NCBI GenBank assembly: GCA_947170465.1
Contig: CAMVTS010000003.1
Location: 1 to 64,000 of the forward strand
DNA: 64,000 nucleotides
Source: an uncultured Clostridia bacterium
GTDB taxonomy: Bacteria > Bacillota > Clostridia > Oscillospirales > Acutalibacteraceae
Direction: 5' to 3'
The position numbers and the translations under genes are program-made. Shown piece by piece: positions 26,347 to 37,026 of the stretch (positions are counted from its first letter, which is position 1; every line of letters begins with the position of its first letter). The notes beneath the pieces were generated by a model, which did no database searches, was not told where the DNA came from, and saw only the letters and a list, made by a program, of their open reading frames with translations.

Positions 26347-27750
26347 TCATGCTCTGAAAAATTCCAGGAACGCGCGGTACGCCATATAGACGTCGGTCTT
26401 GGAGACAATCTCAAACGGCGCGTGCATGGAAAGCACCGGCACACCGAGGTCGATGACGTCAACGTTCATGTTGGCGACGTACTTGGCAATCGTACCGCCG
26501 CCGCCGAGGTCAACCCTGCCCAGCTCGCCAATCTGCCAGAGGATATGGTTCTTCTCCAGCAGGGAACGCACCTTGCCCATGAACTCTGCGGAAGCGTCGG
26601 AGGTGTCGTACTTGCCGCCGTGACCGGTGTACTTGGAAATGACCACGCCGTTGTTGATATAGCAGCTGTTTTTCGCCTCAAACGCGGAAGCGTAGGTCGG
26701 GTCGAACGCCGCGTTGACGTCAGCGGACAGACAGGTGCTCTGCGAAATCGCGCGGTAGCCCTCTACACCGTCCTGCTTGGCGAGGTCGTAGATAAAGTAT
26801 CTGAGGAAGTCGCTCTGCATGCCGGTGTTGCCGTCGCTGCCGATTTCCTCCTTGTCGGTGAGGTAGGTAATGCAGGTCTGCTCAGGGGTTTCCACGTCAA
26901 GCGCCGCCATCAGCGCCGGATAGGCGCAAACCTTGTCGTCGTGGCCGTAGCCGCCAATCATGCTGCGGTCAAAGCCGATATCCTTCGCCTTGAAGGAAGG
27001 CACCAGGCACAGCTCAGCGGAGAGAAAATCGCTCTCGGTCATGCCGTATTTGTCGCGGAGAATCGCCATGACATTGAGCTTGACAAGCTCCTTATCGTCC
27101 TCCGCCTCCGGATAGGGACGGGAGCCGACCAGTACGTTCAAGTCCTCGCCGGTGAACGCCTTCGCCATGGGCTTTGTCACCTGCTCCTGTGCCAGATGCG
27201 GCAGCAGGTCGGTCACGCAGAAGCAGCTCTCGTCGGGCTGGTCGCCCCAGCTGATTTCGACAACGGTGCCGTCGAGCTTGACGACCACGCCGTGCAGGGT
27301 CAGTGGAATGGCTGTCCACTGGTATTTTTTCAGACCGCCGTAGTAGTGGGTCTTGAAGAGCGCCAGACCGTTTGCCTCGTACAAAGGACAGGGCTTGAGG
27401 TCAATGCGCGGTGAGTCAATATGCGCAATCGCCAGACGGGAGCCGGTTCTCACGCCGTTTTTGCCGATAACCGCCAGGGCAATCGCCTTGCCGCGGTTGA
27501 CGTAATACACCTTGTCGCCGGGCTGATAGCAAGCCTCGGGGTCAAAGGGAATGAAGCCGCGCTCCTCCGCCATCTGACGGGCGGTAGCGACTGCCTCGCG
27601 CTCTACCGGAGACGCGTCCAGGAAAATCTTGTAGCCCTCGCAGAAATTATCCGCCGCGGAGATTTCCTCTGCGGAAAGCGTCTTGATTCCTTTTTCCTCC
27701 ATCATCAGCTCCTCACGAAGAAGAGCGGTCTTTGTTTTTTCTTCTGCCAT
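26347..27750 (-). CDS. M18 family aminopeptidase
   Basis: IAHIDSPRIDLKP, DKEEIGSDGNTGMQS, GHGGKYDTSDASAEF. Confidence 0.9.
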   Translation of the reverse strand: MAEEKTKTALLREELMMEEKGIKTLSAEEISAADNFCEGYKIFLDASPVEREAVATARQMAEERGFIPFDPEACYQPGDKVYYVNRGKAIALAVIGKNGVRTGSRLAIAHIDSPRIDLKPCPLYEANGLALFKTHYYGGLKKYQWTAIPLTLHGVVVKLDGTVVEISWGDQPDESCFCVTDLLPHLAQEQVTKPMAKAFTGEDLNVLVGSRPYPEAEDDKELVKLNVMAILRDKYGMTESDFLSAELCLVPSFKAKDIGFDRSMIGGYGHDDKVCAYPALMAALDVETPEQTCITYLTDKEEIGSDGNTGMQSDFLRYFIYDLAKQDGVEGYRAISQSTCLSADVNAAFDPTYASAFEAKNSCYINNGVVISKYTGHGGKYDTSDASAEFMGKVRSLLEKNHILWQIGELGRVDLGGGGTIAKYVANMNVDVIDLGVPVLSMHAPFEIVSKTDVYMAYRAFLEFFRA

Positions 27751-27829
27751 AAATCATCTGTCCTTTCGCTTTGCAAATAATAAAACAAAATATCAACTTG
27801 AACCCGCAACAGCGCTGTCCAACTGATAA

Positions 27830-28462
27830 CTAATAATACAACTTGATGTACTGCTCCTTGGCGTCCTCCACCTTGTCAACATAGTCGCTGGTTTCAGGAT
27901 AAGGAATGACGGTCAGGGTTTTTCCGTCGGGACTGTATTCGGGATTTTCCAGCCATTCGCCGACCACAAAGCCGGCGTTATAGGCGGCAACGGCGGCTTG
28001 CTCGATGCCGTAGTAATCATAGAAATAGCGCAGCAGATAGCTGCCGTAGTCAATACAGACCGCCGGATTGAGCAGGTCGTCGCGGGTGTATTTGCCGGTT
28101 TCGCCGCGCTGATCCATGAGCCAGTCGAAGGTTTCGGGCATGACCTGCATGATGCCCATCGCGCCTACGCCGGATTGGGCTTCGGGATTGAAGCCGCTCT
28201 CGGTGCGGATAACGGCGTAAATCAGCGCCGGCTGCAAATTGTAATCACGCGCCGCCTTGTCGACGTATTCGCTGTACTTGCGCGGATAGCTGAGCTTTTT
28301 CAGCTCGTCGGCGGTGTTGCGGTGGAACAGCAGTACAAATATCACGGCTGCCACGGCAATTCCGGCGATAATGACTGTCCAGATCAGGACGTTTCTGCGC
28401 GTCTTTTTGCGCTCCGCCTTTTTGACGCTGCGGCTCTGGTAGCGACGGTAGTTGTCCGCCAT
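27830..28462 (-). CDS. Lytic transglycosylase (SLT domain)
   Basis: ALIYAVIRTESGFNPEAQSGVGAMGIMQVMPET. Confidence 0.93.
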   Translation of the reverse strand: MADNYRRYQSRSVKKAERKKTRRNVLIWTVIIAGIAVAAVIFVLLFHRNTADELKKLSYPRKYSEYVDKAARDYNLQPALIYAVIRTESGFNPEAQSGVGAMGIMQVMPETFDWLMDQRGETGKYTRDDLLNPAVCIDYGSYLLRYFYDYYGIEQAAVAAYNAGFVVGEWLENPEYSPDGKTLTVIPYPETSDYVDKVEDAKEQYIKLYY

Positions 28463-29067
28463 CACATCACCTCGGTTGTTATCGTATGAATCAGGTCGTC
28501 CAGCCGCGCGTATAGCTGCGGCAAGTCGGCGTTGTTTTCTATCAGGTAATCCGTGTGTTCACGGAAAAAGCGCTCGTCCAGCTGCGCGTTCATGCGCTCT
28601 CGCGCCTGTTCTGCGGTGATATTGTCGCGTTTGAGAATCCGGTCGAGGCGGATTTCCTCGGGAGCCGTCACGCTGACGATACAGTCGCACAGCACGTCCA
28701 TGCTGCTCTCAAAGAGCTGCGGCGCGTCGAGAACAACCATACCCCTGACGGTTTTGAGAAGCCGCAGGGTTTCGGCTATCACAAAGGGATGGACGATTTT
28801 GCCGAGGAGCGCGGTGTTTTCGGGTGAGGAAAAGGCGCGTTTCGCGAGCACCGGACGGTCAAGACTGCCGTCTGCTTTCAGAATATCCTCGCCGAAGCAA
28901 GCCGCGACGGCTTTCAGGCAGACAGGGCTTTCGCGGTAGACGTCCGCGACCATTTTGTCGGCGTTGAGGACGGTGAAGCCGCGCTGCGCAAGATAATCCG
29001 CGACGGCGCTTTTGCCGGCGCCGGTCTGTCCGGTCAGTCCCACCAGTCGATAGCTACGCAAGGTCAA
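28462..29067 (-). CDS. coaE: Dephospho-CoA kinase
   Basis: LVGLTGQTGAGKSAVADYL P-loop and CoaE architecture. Confidence 0.92.
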   Translation of the reverse strand: MTLRSYRLVGLTGQTGAGKSAVADYLAQRGFTVLNADKMVADVYRESPVCLKAVAACFGEDILKADGSLDRPVLAKRAFSSPENTALLGKIVHPFVIAETLRLLKTVRGMVVLDAPQLFESSMDVLCDCIVSVTAPEEIRLDRILKRDNITAEQARERMNAQLDERFFREHTDYLIENNADLPQLYARLDDLIHTITTEVM

Positions 29068-30085
29068 TCACCTCAAATCCTGCCGCGCGAATCAGGCGGT
29101 TGTAGACCGCCAAGCCCACGCCGCCGGTCTGCGGCAGGCGTGAATAGACGGTGAGCACGCCGCCGTAGCCGTCCACACGGCGCAGACAGTCAAAGAGCGC
29201 GTGCGCCTGCGCGTCATAGTCGCCGCGTTTGCCGAGAGAGAGCGTCTTGACGCCCCTGAGCAGCGGCAAATCCTCGTCGCAGCAGAGAGCGGCGACACCC
29301 ACGCCGGCGTTTTGGTTGACAAAGCGCACAAACTCGTCGTCGGTGCATTTCAGCAAAATCACATTCGCCTTTGGCGCGTAATGCTTGTATTTCATGCCGG
29401 GACTGGCGGCTTTTTCGCCTTCCTTCAATTGGTGCAGCACCGCGTCGTCCACGTCAACGCCGCCGAGCGCGTCGCTGAGCTGTTCCACGGTCACGCCGCC
29501 CGGCCGCAGTACGCGCGGCACCTTGGGAACCAAGGTAATAACGGTGCTTTCCACGCCGACCTCACAGCTGCCACCGTCGAGAACGGCTTCAATTCTGCCG
29601 TCCATGTCGTTCATAACGTGCTGCGCCGTCGTCGGGCTGGGTGAGCCGGAGAGATTGGCGGAAGGCGCTGCCAGCGGCGTTCCGGCTGACCGGATAATCG
29701 CCTGCGCCACCGGGTGGCTCGGAAACCGGACGGCAACCGTGTCCAGTCCGGCGGAAACCTCGTCGGGAATCGCCGCGCCCTTTTTCATAATCATGGTGAG
29801 CGGTCCCGGCCAGAATCGCTTGGCGAGCACATAGGCGATGTCGGGAATCTCGCGGACAAGGCGGAAGCGGCTGATGTCCTCAAAGGACGCGACGTGAACA
29901 ATCAGCGGATTGTCCATCGGTCTGCCCTTGGCTTCAAAAATCCGCGCGACTGCCTTGCCGTTGAGCGCGTCCGCCGCGAGTCCGTAGACCGTCTCGGTGG
30001 GAATTGCCACCAGACCGCCCTTCGCAAGAATCGCGCCGGCGGTTTCGATATCCGGCTGCGTATTTTTCAAAAATTGCGTCTGCAT
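29054..30085 (-). CDS. L-threonylcarbamoyladenylate synthase (Sua5/YwlC type)
   Basis: ILAKGGLVAIPTETVYGLAADAL and C-terminal Sua5 domain. Confidence 0.93.
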   Translation of the reverse strand: MQTQFLKNTQPDIETAGAILAKGGLVAIPTETVYGLAADALNGKAVARIFEAKGRPMDNPLIVHVASFEDISRFRLVREIPDIAYVLAKRFWPGPLTMIMKKGAAIPDEVSAGLDTVAVRFPSHPVAQAIIRSAGTPLAAPSANLSGSPSPTTAQHVMNDMDGRIEAVLDGGSCEVGVESTVITLVPKVPRVLRPGGVTVEQLSDALGGVDVDDAVLHQLKEGEKAASPGMKYKHYAPKANVILLKCTDDEFVRFVNQNAGVGVAALCCDEDLPLLRGVKTLSLGKRGDYDAQAHALFDCLRRVDGYGGVLTVYSRLPQTGGVGLAVYNRLIRAAGFEVIDLA

Positions 30086-30093
30086 GATTTGCC

Positions 30094-31170
30094 TCAGCTT
30101 TCCATGCTTTCCTTGAGCTTTTCGGCGCGGTCAGCGGTAATCAGCGCGTCAATCACCTCGTCGAGATTGCCGTTGAGAATGTCCTCCAGCTTGTAGAGCG
30201 TCAGACCAATCCGGTGGTCGGTCAGTCTGCCCTGCGGATAGTTATAGGTACGGATACGCTCGCTGCGGTCGCCGGTGCCGACCTGGGATTTGCGGTCGGC
30301 GGCGATTTCGCTCGCCTGCTTATCCTGCTTTTCTTTGAGAAGGCGGCTCTTGAGCACCTTGAGCGCCTTGTCCTTGTTCTTGTACTGGCTGCGCTCGTCC
30401 TGACATTCCACCACCGTGCCGGTCGGAATGTGCGTAATGCGAATCGCGGAGCTGGTCTTGTTGATATGCTGACCGCCTGCGCCGCTGGAACGGAAGGTGT
30501 CGATTTTCAAATCCTTCGGGTCAATTTCGAGCTCCACGTCCTCCGCCTCGGGAAGCACCGCGACGGTGGTGGTAGAGGTGTGGACGCGTCCCTGGCTCTC
30601 GGTCTCGGGTACGCGCTGGACGCGGTGCACGCCGCTCTCGTATTTGAAACGGGAGTACGCGCCCTCTCCCTCAATCATGAAGGAGATTTCCTTGTAGCCG
30701 CCCAGCTCGGTTTCGTTCATGTTGACGACCTCCACGTGGTAGCCGCGCTTTTCGGCGTACATGGTGTACATGCGATAGAGCACCGCGCTGAACAGGGCGC
30801 TTTCCTCGCCGCCTGCGCCGCCGCGGATTTCCACGATGACGTTGCGGTCGTCGTTGGGATCCTTGGGCAAGAGAAGAATTTTAAGCTGCTCGCTGAGCGT
30901 TTCGAGCGTTTCCTTCGCTTCGTCCAGCTCCATCTGCGCCAGCTCGCGCAGCTCCGGCTCGGTGCTGCCGTCGCCGAGGATTTCGAGGCTTTCCTGCTCG
31001 GTCTGCTGCGCCGTCTTATACGCGCGGTAGGTCAGGACAATTTCCTCGATGGACTTGATTTCCTTCATGATTTTCCGGTATTCCTCAGGATTTGCCGCCA
31101 CGTCCGGCTCATACAGCCGCCGGTTCAGCTCGGAATAGCGTTTATCAAAAATCTCAATTCGTTCAAACAT
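30094..31170 (-). CDS. prfA: Peptide chain release factor 1
   Basis: [19 protein letters not shown] motif; 358 aa. Confidence 0.97.
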   Translation of the reverse strand: MFERIEIFDKRYSELNRRLYEPDVAANPEEYRKIMKEIKSIEEIVLTYRAYKTAQQTEQESLEILGDGSTEPELRELAQMELDEAKETLETLSEQLKILLLPKDPNDDRNVIVEIRGGAGGEESALFSAVLYRMYTMYAEKRGYHVEVVNMNETELGGYKEISFMIEGEGAYSRFKYESGVHRVQRVPETESQGRVHTSTTTVAVLPEAEDVELEIDPKDLKIDTFRSSGAGGQHINKTSSAIRITHIPTGTVVECQDERSQYKNKDKALKVLKSRLLKEKQDKQASEIAADRKSQVGTGDRSERIRTYNYPQGRLTDHRIGLTLYKLEDILNGNLDEVIDALITADRAEKLKESMES

Positions 31171-31378
31171 GGCTGTCTCCTATGACCCTTCTGATGTTTT
31201 TCTCGAGCTTTTTGCGCGGCGCCATGACCTCTCTGCCGCAGGTCTCGCAGCGGATTTTGAAATCCATGCCAACGCGCAGCAGCGTAAAGACATTGCCGCC
31301 GCAGGGATGCGATTTCTTCATCTCCAGGCGGTCGCCTGCATGAAGCTCCATGAAAAACACCTCCGCATACTTTTTCAA
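31163..31378 (-). CDS. DUF951 family protein
   Basis: [52 protein letters not shown]. Confidence 0.85.
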   Translation of the reverse strand: MKKYAEVFFMELHAGDRLEMKKSHPCGGNVFTLLRVGMDFKIRCETCGREVMAPRKKLEKNIRRVIGDSHV

Positions 31379-31497
31379 TTTATTATACTACACTTCCCTC
31401 ATTTTATCAAGACCAAGTGATTGACACCGCACAAAAAATACGGTATACTGGAATGTGCAATTCTCACAAAACAATAAATGTCAAGAGGTTAAATCAT

Positions 31498-32619
31498 ATG
31501 AAATACGATTACCTGATTGTCGGGGCAGGACTGTTCGGCGCGGTATTCGCGCAGCAGGCTGCCGCCAAGGGCAAGCGCGTGCTTGTCGCGGAAAAGCGGG
31601 AGCATATCGCCGGCAATATCTATACCGAGAGCATAGAGGGCGTGAACGTGCACCGCTACGGCGCGCATATCTTCCACACCAACGACAAGCGCGTGTGGCA
31701 GTATATCACGCGTTTTGCGGACTTCAACCGCTACACCAACGCGCCTGTCGCCAACTACAAGGGTGAGCTGTATTCCCTGCCTTTCAACATGTACACCTTC
31801 AACAAGATGTGGGGCGTTATCACGCCGGAGGAAGCGCAGGCGAAAATTGAGGAACAGAAAGCCGCCTCCGGCATTACGGAACCGAAAAACTTAGAGGAAC
31901 AGGCGATTTCGCTGGTTGGCAGGGATATCTACGAAAAGCTCGTCAAGGGCTACACCGAAAAGCAGTGGGGACGTCCGTGCGCGGAGCTGCCGGCGTTCAT
32001 CATCAGGCGGCTGCCGGTGCGCCTGACCTTTGACAACAACTATTTCAACGCGCTGTACCAAGGGATTCCCATTGGCGGCTACACCAAAATGGTTGAGCGT
32101 ATGCTGGAAGGCGCGGACGTGCTGCTCAATACCGATTATCTTGAAGCCAAGGAAAGGCTGGACAGCTGCGCTGATAAGGTGATTTACACCGGCGCGATTG
32201 ACGCGTATTTCGGCTATCAGCTCGGTCATTTGCAGTACCGCTCCGTGCGTTTTGAGACGGAGGTGCTCGACAAACCGAATTTTCAGGGCAACGCCGTGGT
32301 GAATTACACTGACAGGGAAACGCCGTTCACCAGAATCATTGAGCACAAGTGGTTTGAGTTCGGCAAGGACGAAAACGGCAGGGATTTGCCCAAAACCGTC
32401 ATCAGCCGCGAGTTCAGCTCCGAATGGCAGCCCGGCGGCGAGCCGTATTATCCGGTCAACAACGCAGAAAACACGGCGCTGTACCGGCGATACAAGGCGC
32501 TCGCCGACAAGGACGGCAAGGTGCTGTTCGGCGGACGGCTGGGAGAATACCAATACTACGATATGGACGTGACAATTGCCGCCGCGCTGGATTTGGCGGA
32601 ACGAATTGTCAGTGACTAA
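31498..32619 (+). CDS. glf: UDP-galactopyranose mutase
   Basis: MKYDYLIVGAGLFGAVFAQQAAAKGKRVLV...HRYGAHIFHTND. Confidence 0.95.
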   Translation: MKYDYLIVGAGLFGAVFAQQAAAKGKRVLVAEKREHIAGNIYTESIEGVNVHRYGAHIFHTNDKRVWQYITRFADFNRYTNAPVANYKGELYSLPFNMYTFNKMWGVITPEEAQAKIEEQKAASGITEPKNLEEQAISLVGRDIYEKLVKGYTEKQWGRPCAELPAFIIRRLPVRLTFDNNYFNALYQGIPIGGYTKMVERMLEGADVLLNTDYLEAKERLDSCADKVIYTGAIDAYFGYQLGHLQYRSVRFETEVLDKPNFQGNAVVNYTDRETPFTRIIEHKWFEFGKDENGRDLPKTVISREFSSEWQPGGEPYYPVNNAENTALYRRYKALADKDGKVLFGGRLGEYQYYDMDVTIAAALDLAERIVSD

Positions 32620-32635
32620 TAGTATCAGCGCAAAA

Positions 32636-32912
32636 CGGCTGCCGGAAATCCGGACAGCCGTTAGTTTGTCGAAAAACTATATTTGCAAAAAATAGAATGG
32701 CAAAATATTTGGTTCTGACGTAGGGGCGGACCCATGTGTCCGCCCGAGCTGCGTTTTCCTATCTAACCATATCTGCCGTGGAAACGTACGGTTTCCTATC
32801 CCGGGCGCACACGCGGGTGCGCCCCTACGATTTTGTCATACTTTATCCTGTAAAAACAACATTTAGACTTTTTATACAGTCTGTCGGCTGCCCGGAAATC
32901 CGGACAGCCGTT
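32636..32912. repeat. Terminator-duplicating repeat, family 1, copy 2
   Basis: CGGCTGCCGGAAATCCGGACAGCCGTT at 32636-32662 and CGGCTGCCCGGAAATCCGGACAGCCGTT at 32885-32912 flank the ~220-bp family-1 core. Confidence 0.9.
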
Positions 32913-32944
32913 TTTTAGTATATTGATTTGTCCATTGCAGGCAC

Positions 32945-35900
32945 TTATACGGTTACTTCGCCTTCGTAGACGGTCTCGGCGTTGCCGGTCATGTAGACGG
33001 TTTCGTCGGTGTAGTTGACAATCAGGTCGCCGCCCTTGAGCTTGACCTTGATGTCCTCGCCCTTCTGACAGAAGCCGTTTTCGCAAGCCGCTACCGCCAC
33101 CGCGCAGGCGCCGGTACCGCAAGCCCAGGTCTCGCCGGAGCCGCGCTCCCAGACGCGCATTTTGATGGTGTGGTCGTTGAGGACGGTGACAAACTCAGTG
33201 TTGACGCGCTCCGGGAAAAGCGGATTATGCTCGAACAGCGGACCGATTTTTTCGAGGTCGATGTGGTCGATGTCGCTGTCAACAAACACCACGCAATGGG
33301 GATTTCCCATGGAAACGCAGGTGATGTTGTACTCCTTGTCACCGATGGTGACGGTTCTGTCAACAACCTTTTCGCCGCTGAGCTTCACGGGAATCTGCTT
33401 CGGGTCAAGAACCGCCTTGCCCATATCGACGCGCAGGGTGGTGACCTCGCCGTCAGTGGTGTATGCCTTCAGCTTCTTGATGCCGCTGAGGGTTTCGATG
33501 GTGATTTCGTCCTTTTCCTTGATGTCCACCATGCCGTGGTCATAGAGGAACTTGCCGACGCAGCGGATACCGTTGCCGCACATCTGACCCTCTGAGCCGT
33601 CGCGGTTGTACATCTTCATCTGCGCGTCAGCGACCTTGGAGGGCGCGACGAGAATCACGCCGTCAGCGCCTACGCCGAAATGACGGTCACTCAGACGGAC
33701 AGCCAGCGCCTCGGGGTTGTTAATCCACTGACCGAAGGTGGAGAAGTAGATATAGTCGTTGCCGATACCCTGCATTTTGGTGAATTTCAGCTTGACCTTA
33801 CTATCGCGCATCCGGTTGATGTCGACAAGCTCGGTGCTCTGCTGGGAATAGCGGCTGCGCAGGCAATCCGCGAGCGCGTTGGCGGTGTCGAGAGAGGTCA
33901 GGCAGGGAATGTTTCTCTCAACGGTCTTGCGGCGGATTTTAACGGAATCGCGGGAGGGAATTCTGCCCTTCGCGGAGGTGGAAATCACGTACTGAATCTT
34001 GCCGCTTTCAATCAGGGCGAGGGTGTTGTTGTGCTCGTCCTCGTGAATCTTGGGCACGTTCACAGCGTCAATGCCGTACTTCCTGAGCACCTTGGCGGTA
34101 CCGTTGGTGGCGTACAGCTTGAAGCCGAGGTCGTAGTACTTCTTGGCAATCTCGCCGATTTCCGCCTTGTCGGAATCACGGACGGTGATGAACACGCCGC
34201 CCTTCTTCTTCATCTTGTAGCCGGCGGCAATCAGGCCCTTGTAGAGCGCTTCCTCCAGCGTGCCGGCAATACCGAGCACCTCGCCGGTGGACTTCATCTC
34301 GGGACCGAGGTGGTTATCGACGTTAATCAGCTTTTCAAAGCTGAATACCGGCACCTTGACCGCGATATAGGGGCTCTTTCTGTAGAGACCGGTGCCGTAG
34401 CCCATGTCGGCAAGGCGCTCGCCGAGCATGGCTCTGGTAGCGAGGTCAACCATGGGAACGCCGGTGACCTTGCTGATATAGGGAATGGTACGCGAGGAAC
34501 GCGGATTGACCTCGATAACGTACAACTCGTTGTTGTAGATGAGGTACTGGATATTGACAAGACCCTTGGTGCGCAGGTCAATTGCCAGGTTGCGCGAGCT
34601 GGTGACGATAGTCTCGGTCATCTCGTCGGAGATGTTCCACGCCGGATAGACCGCAATCGAGTCTCCGGAGTGAACGCCGGCGCGCTCAACGTGCTCCATG
34701 ATACCGGGAATGAGGATATCCTCGCCGTCGCAGATAGCGTCCACCTCAATCTCGGTGCCCTGTAAGTATTTATCAATCAGAATCGGGTTTTCAATGTTCT
34801 GTGCCAGGATAATCGCCATGTACTCCCTGACGTCCGCCTCGTTGAAGGCGATAATCATGTTCTGACCGCCGAGCACGTAGGACGGACGGAGCAGAACGGG
34901 ATAGCCGATGGACTCCGCCACGTCGAGGGCTTCCTCGGTCGTCATGACGGTCACGCCCTTCGGGCGCTTGATGTGGTACTTCTCGAGCAGTTCGTCAAAG
35001 CGCTCTCTGTCCTCCGCCATGTCAATCGCGTCGTAGGAGGTACCGAGGATATTGACGTTGTTGTCGCTGAGGAACTTGGTCAGCTTGATAGCGGTCTGAC
35101 CGCCGAAGGCAACGACCACGCCGTAGGGATTCTCGGTCTTGATAATACCCATGACGTCCTCGGTAGTGAGGGGTTCAAAGTAGAGTCTGTCGGCGGTGTC
35201 AAAGTCGGTGGAAACCGTCTCGGGGTTGTTGTTGACGATAACCACGTCGTAGCCTGCCTTTTTCAGCGCCCATACGCAGTGAACGGAGGCGTAGTCGAAC
35301 TCGATGCCCTGACCGATACGGATAGGACCGGAGCCGAATACGATGATGGTCTTTTTGTCGCTCTTTCTCTCGGCGATAAACTCCTCCGCCTCGTTCTCCT
35401 TATCGAAGGTGGAATAGAAGTAAGGCGTCTCGGCGGCGAACTCAGCCGCGCAGGTGTCAACCATCTTGTAAACCGGGGTGAGCGGATTCTTGATTTCGCA
35501 GCCGGACAGCTCGACGATGGTCTTGTCGAGGAAGCCGGTCTTTTTGGCGGTCATGTACAGCTCGTCGGTCAGCTCGCCCTTTTTGAGGGCTTCGGTGACG
35601 TTGATGATGTTCTGCATTTTGTAGAGGAACCACTCGTCAATCATGGTGATGTCGTGGATTTTCTCTACGGAAATGCCGCGCTTGAGGGCTTCGTACACGC
35701 AGAAAATTCTTCTGTCGTCGCAGACGCTCAGGCGGTCGGCGACAGAGGCGTTGGAGAGCTGCTCAAACTCCTTGTCGTCGAGGGTGTTGTGGGAGATTTC
35801 AGCGCCGCGGACAGCCTTCATAATCGCCTGCTCAAAGGTCGGCGCAATCGCCATGACCTCGCCGGTCGCCTTCATCTGGGTGCCGAGTTCACGCTTGGCG

Positions 35901-37000
35901 TATACAAATTTATCGAAAGGCCATTTCGGGAACTTGACGACCACGTAGTCGATAGACGGCTCAAAGCAGGCGTAGGTCGTACCCGTTACGGCGTTCTTGA
36001 TTTCGTCGAGGTTGTAGCCGATAGCGATTTTCGCCGCTACCTTGGCAATGGGATAGCCGGTCGCCTTGGAAGCGAGGGCTGAGGAGCGCGATACACGGGG
36101 GTTGACCTCGATAACCGCGTATTCAAAGGACTCCGGATTGAGGGCAAACTGGCAGTTGCAGCCGCCTTCTACCTTCAGCGCGGAGATGATGTCAAGCGCC
36201 GCGGAACGGAGCATCTGATATTCCTTGTCGGAGAGGGTGACGGTCGGCGCGATAACGATGGAGTCGCCGGTGTGAACGCCGACGGGGTCAAAGTTCTCCA
36301 TGGAGCAAATCGTGATAACGTTGCCGGCGGAGTCGCGCATGACCTCGAACTCGATTTCCTTCCAGCCGGAGATGCACTTCTCAACCAATACCTGGGTAAT
36401 CGGCGAAAGCTCCAGACCGTTGGAGGTGATTTCGCGCAGCTCCTCCTCGTCGTTGACGATACCGCCGCCGGTGCCGCCGAGGGTAAACGCCGGACGGATA
36501 ATCACCGGATAGCCGATTTCCTCGGCAAAGGCAACCGCGGATTCCACATCGTTGACGACGGTAGACGGAATACAGGGCTGGTTGATGGACTCCATGGTGT
36601 CCTTGAAGAGCTGTCTGTCCTCTGCCTTATCAATGGTTTCGGGATTGGCGCCGAGGAGCTGAACGCCGTGCTTTTCGAGAAAGCCTTCCTTGGCGAGCTG
36701 CATGGAGAGCGTCAGACCGGTCTGACCGCCGAGGGTGGAGAGCAGGCTGTCGGGCTTCTCCTTGATGATAATGCGCTTCACTGTTTCGAGGGTAAGCGGT
36801 TCAATGTAGATTTTATCCGCCATGGCGTTGTCGGTCATGATGGTCGCGGGGTTGGAGTTGACGAGGATAACCTCCAGTCCTTCCTCCTTGAGCGCACGGC
36901 ACGCCTGGGTGCCGGCGTAGTCAAATTCGGCAGCCTGTCCGATGACGATAGGACCGGAGCCGATAACCATTACTCGTTTGATATCCTTTTTCAGTGGCAT
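32945..37000 (-). CDS. Fused carbamoyl-phosphate synthase large subunit / diaminopimelate epimerase
   Basis: 1351 aa continuous ORF: CarB domains to ~...LADCLRSRYSQQSTELVDINRMRDSKVK, then DapF (LKFTKMQGIGNDYIYF...GNGIRCVGKF...ACGTGACAVA). Confidence 0.92.
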   Translation of the reverse strand: MPLKKDIKRVMVIGSGPIVIGQAAEFDYAGTQACRALKEEGLEVILVNSNPATIMTDNAMADKIYIEPLTLETVKRIIIKEKPDSLLSTLGGQTGLTLSMQLAKEGFLEKHGVQLLGANPETIDKAEDRQLFKDTMESINQPCIPSTVVNDVESAVAFAEEIGYPVIIRPAFTLGGTGGGIVNDEEELREITSNGLELSPITQVLVEKCISGWKEIEFEVMRDSAGNVITICSMENFDPVGVHTGDSIVIAPTVTLSDKEYQMLRSAALDIISALKVEGGCNCQFALNPESFEYAVIEVNPRVSRSSALASKATGYPIAKVAAKIAIGYNLDEIKNAVTGTTYACFEPSIDYVVVKFPKWPFDKFVYAKRELGTQMKATGEVMAIAPTFEQAIMKAVRGAEISHNTLDDKEFEQLSNASVADRLSVCDDRRIFCVYEALKRGISVEKIHDITMIDEWFLYKMQNIINVTEALKKGELTDELYMTAKKTGFLDKTIVELSGCEIKNPLTPVYKMVDTCAAEFAAETPYFYSTFDKENEAEEFIAERKSDKKTIIVFGSGPIRIGQGIEFDYASVHCVWALKKAGYDVVIVNNNPETVSTDFDTADRLYFEPLTTEDVMGIIKTENPYGVVVAFGGQTAIKLTKFLSDNNVNILGTSYDAIDMAEDRERFDELLEKYHIKRPKGVTVMTTEEALDVAESIGYPVLLRPSYVLGGQNMIIAFNEADVREYMAIILAQNIENPILIDKYLQGTEIEVDAICDGEDILIPGIMEHVERAGVHSGDSIAVYPAWNISDEMTETIVTSSRNLAIDLRTKGLVNIQYLIYNNELYVIEVNPRSSRTIPYISKVTGVPMVDLATRAMLGERLADMGYGTGLYRKSPYIAVKVPVFSFEKLINVDNHLGPEMKSTGEVLGIAGTLEEALYKGLIAAGYKMKKKGGVFITVRDSDKAEIGEIAKKYYDLGFKLYATNGTAKVLRKYGIDAVNVPKIHEDEHNNTLALIESGKIQYVISTSAKGRIPSRDSVKIRRKTVERNIPCLTSLDTANALADCLRSRYSQQSTELVDINRMRDSKVKLKFTKMQGIGNDYIYFSTFGQWINNPEALAVRLSDRHFGVGADGVILVAPSKVADAQMKMYNRDGSEGQMCGNGIRCVGKFLYDHGMVDIKEKDEITIETLSGIKKLKAYTTDGEVTTLRVDMGKAVLDPKQIPVKLSGEKVVDRTVTIGDKEYNITCVSMGNPHCVVFVDSDIDHIDLEKIGPLFEHNPLFPERVNTEFVTVLNDHTIKMRVWERGSGETWACGTGACAVAVAACENGFCQKGEDIKVKLKGGDLIVNYTDETVYMTGNAETVYEGEVTV

Positions 37001-37026
37001 AGTATCAATCCTTATCTGTTATAGAA

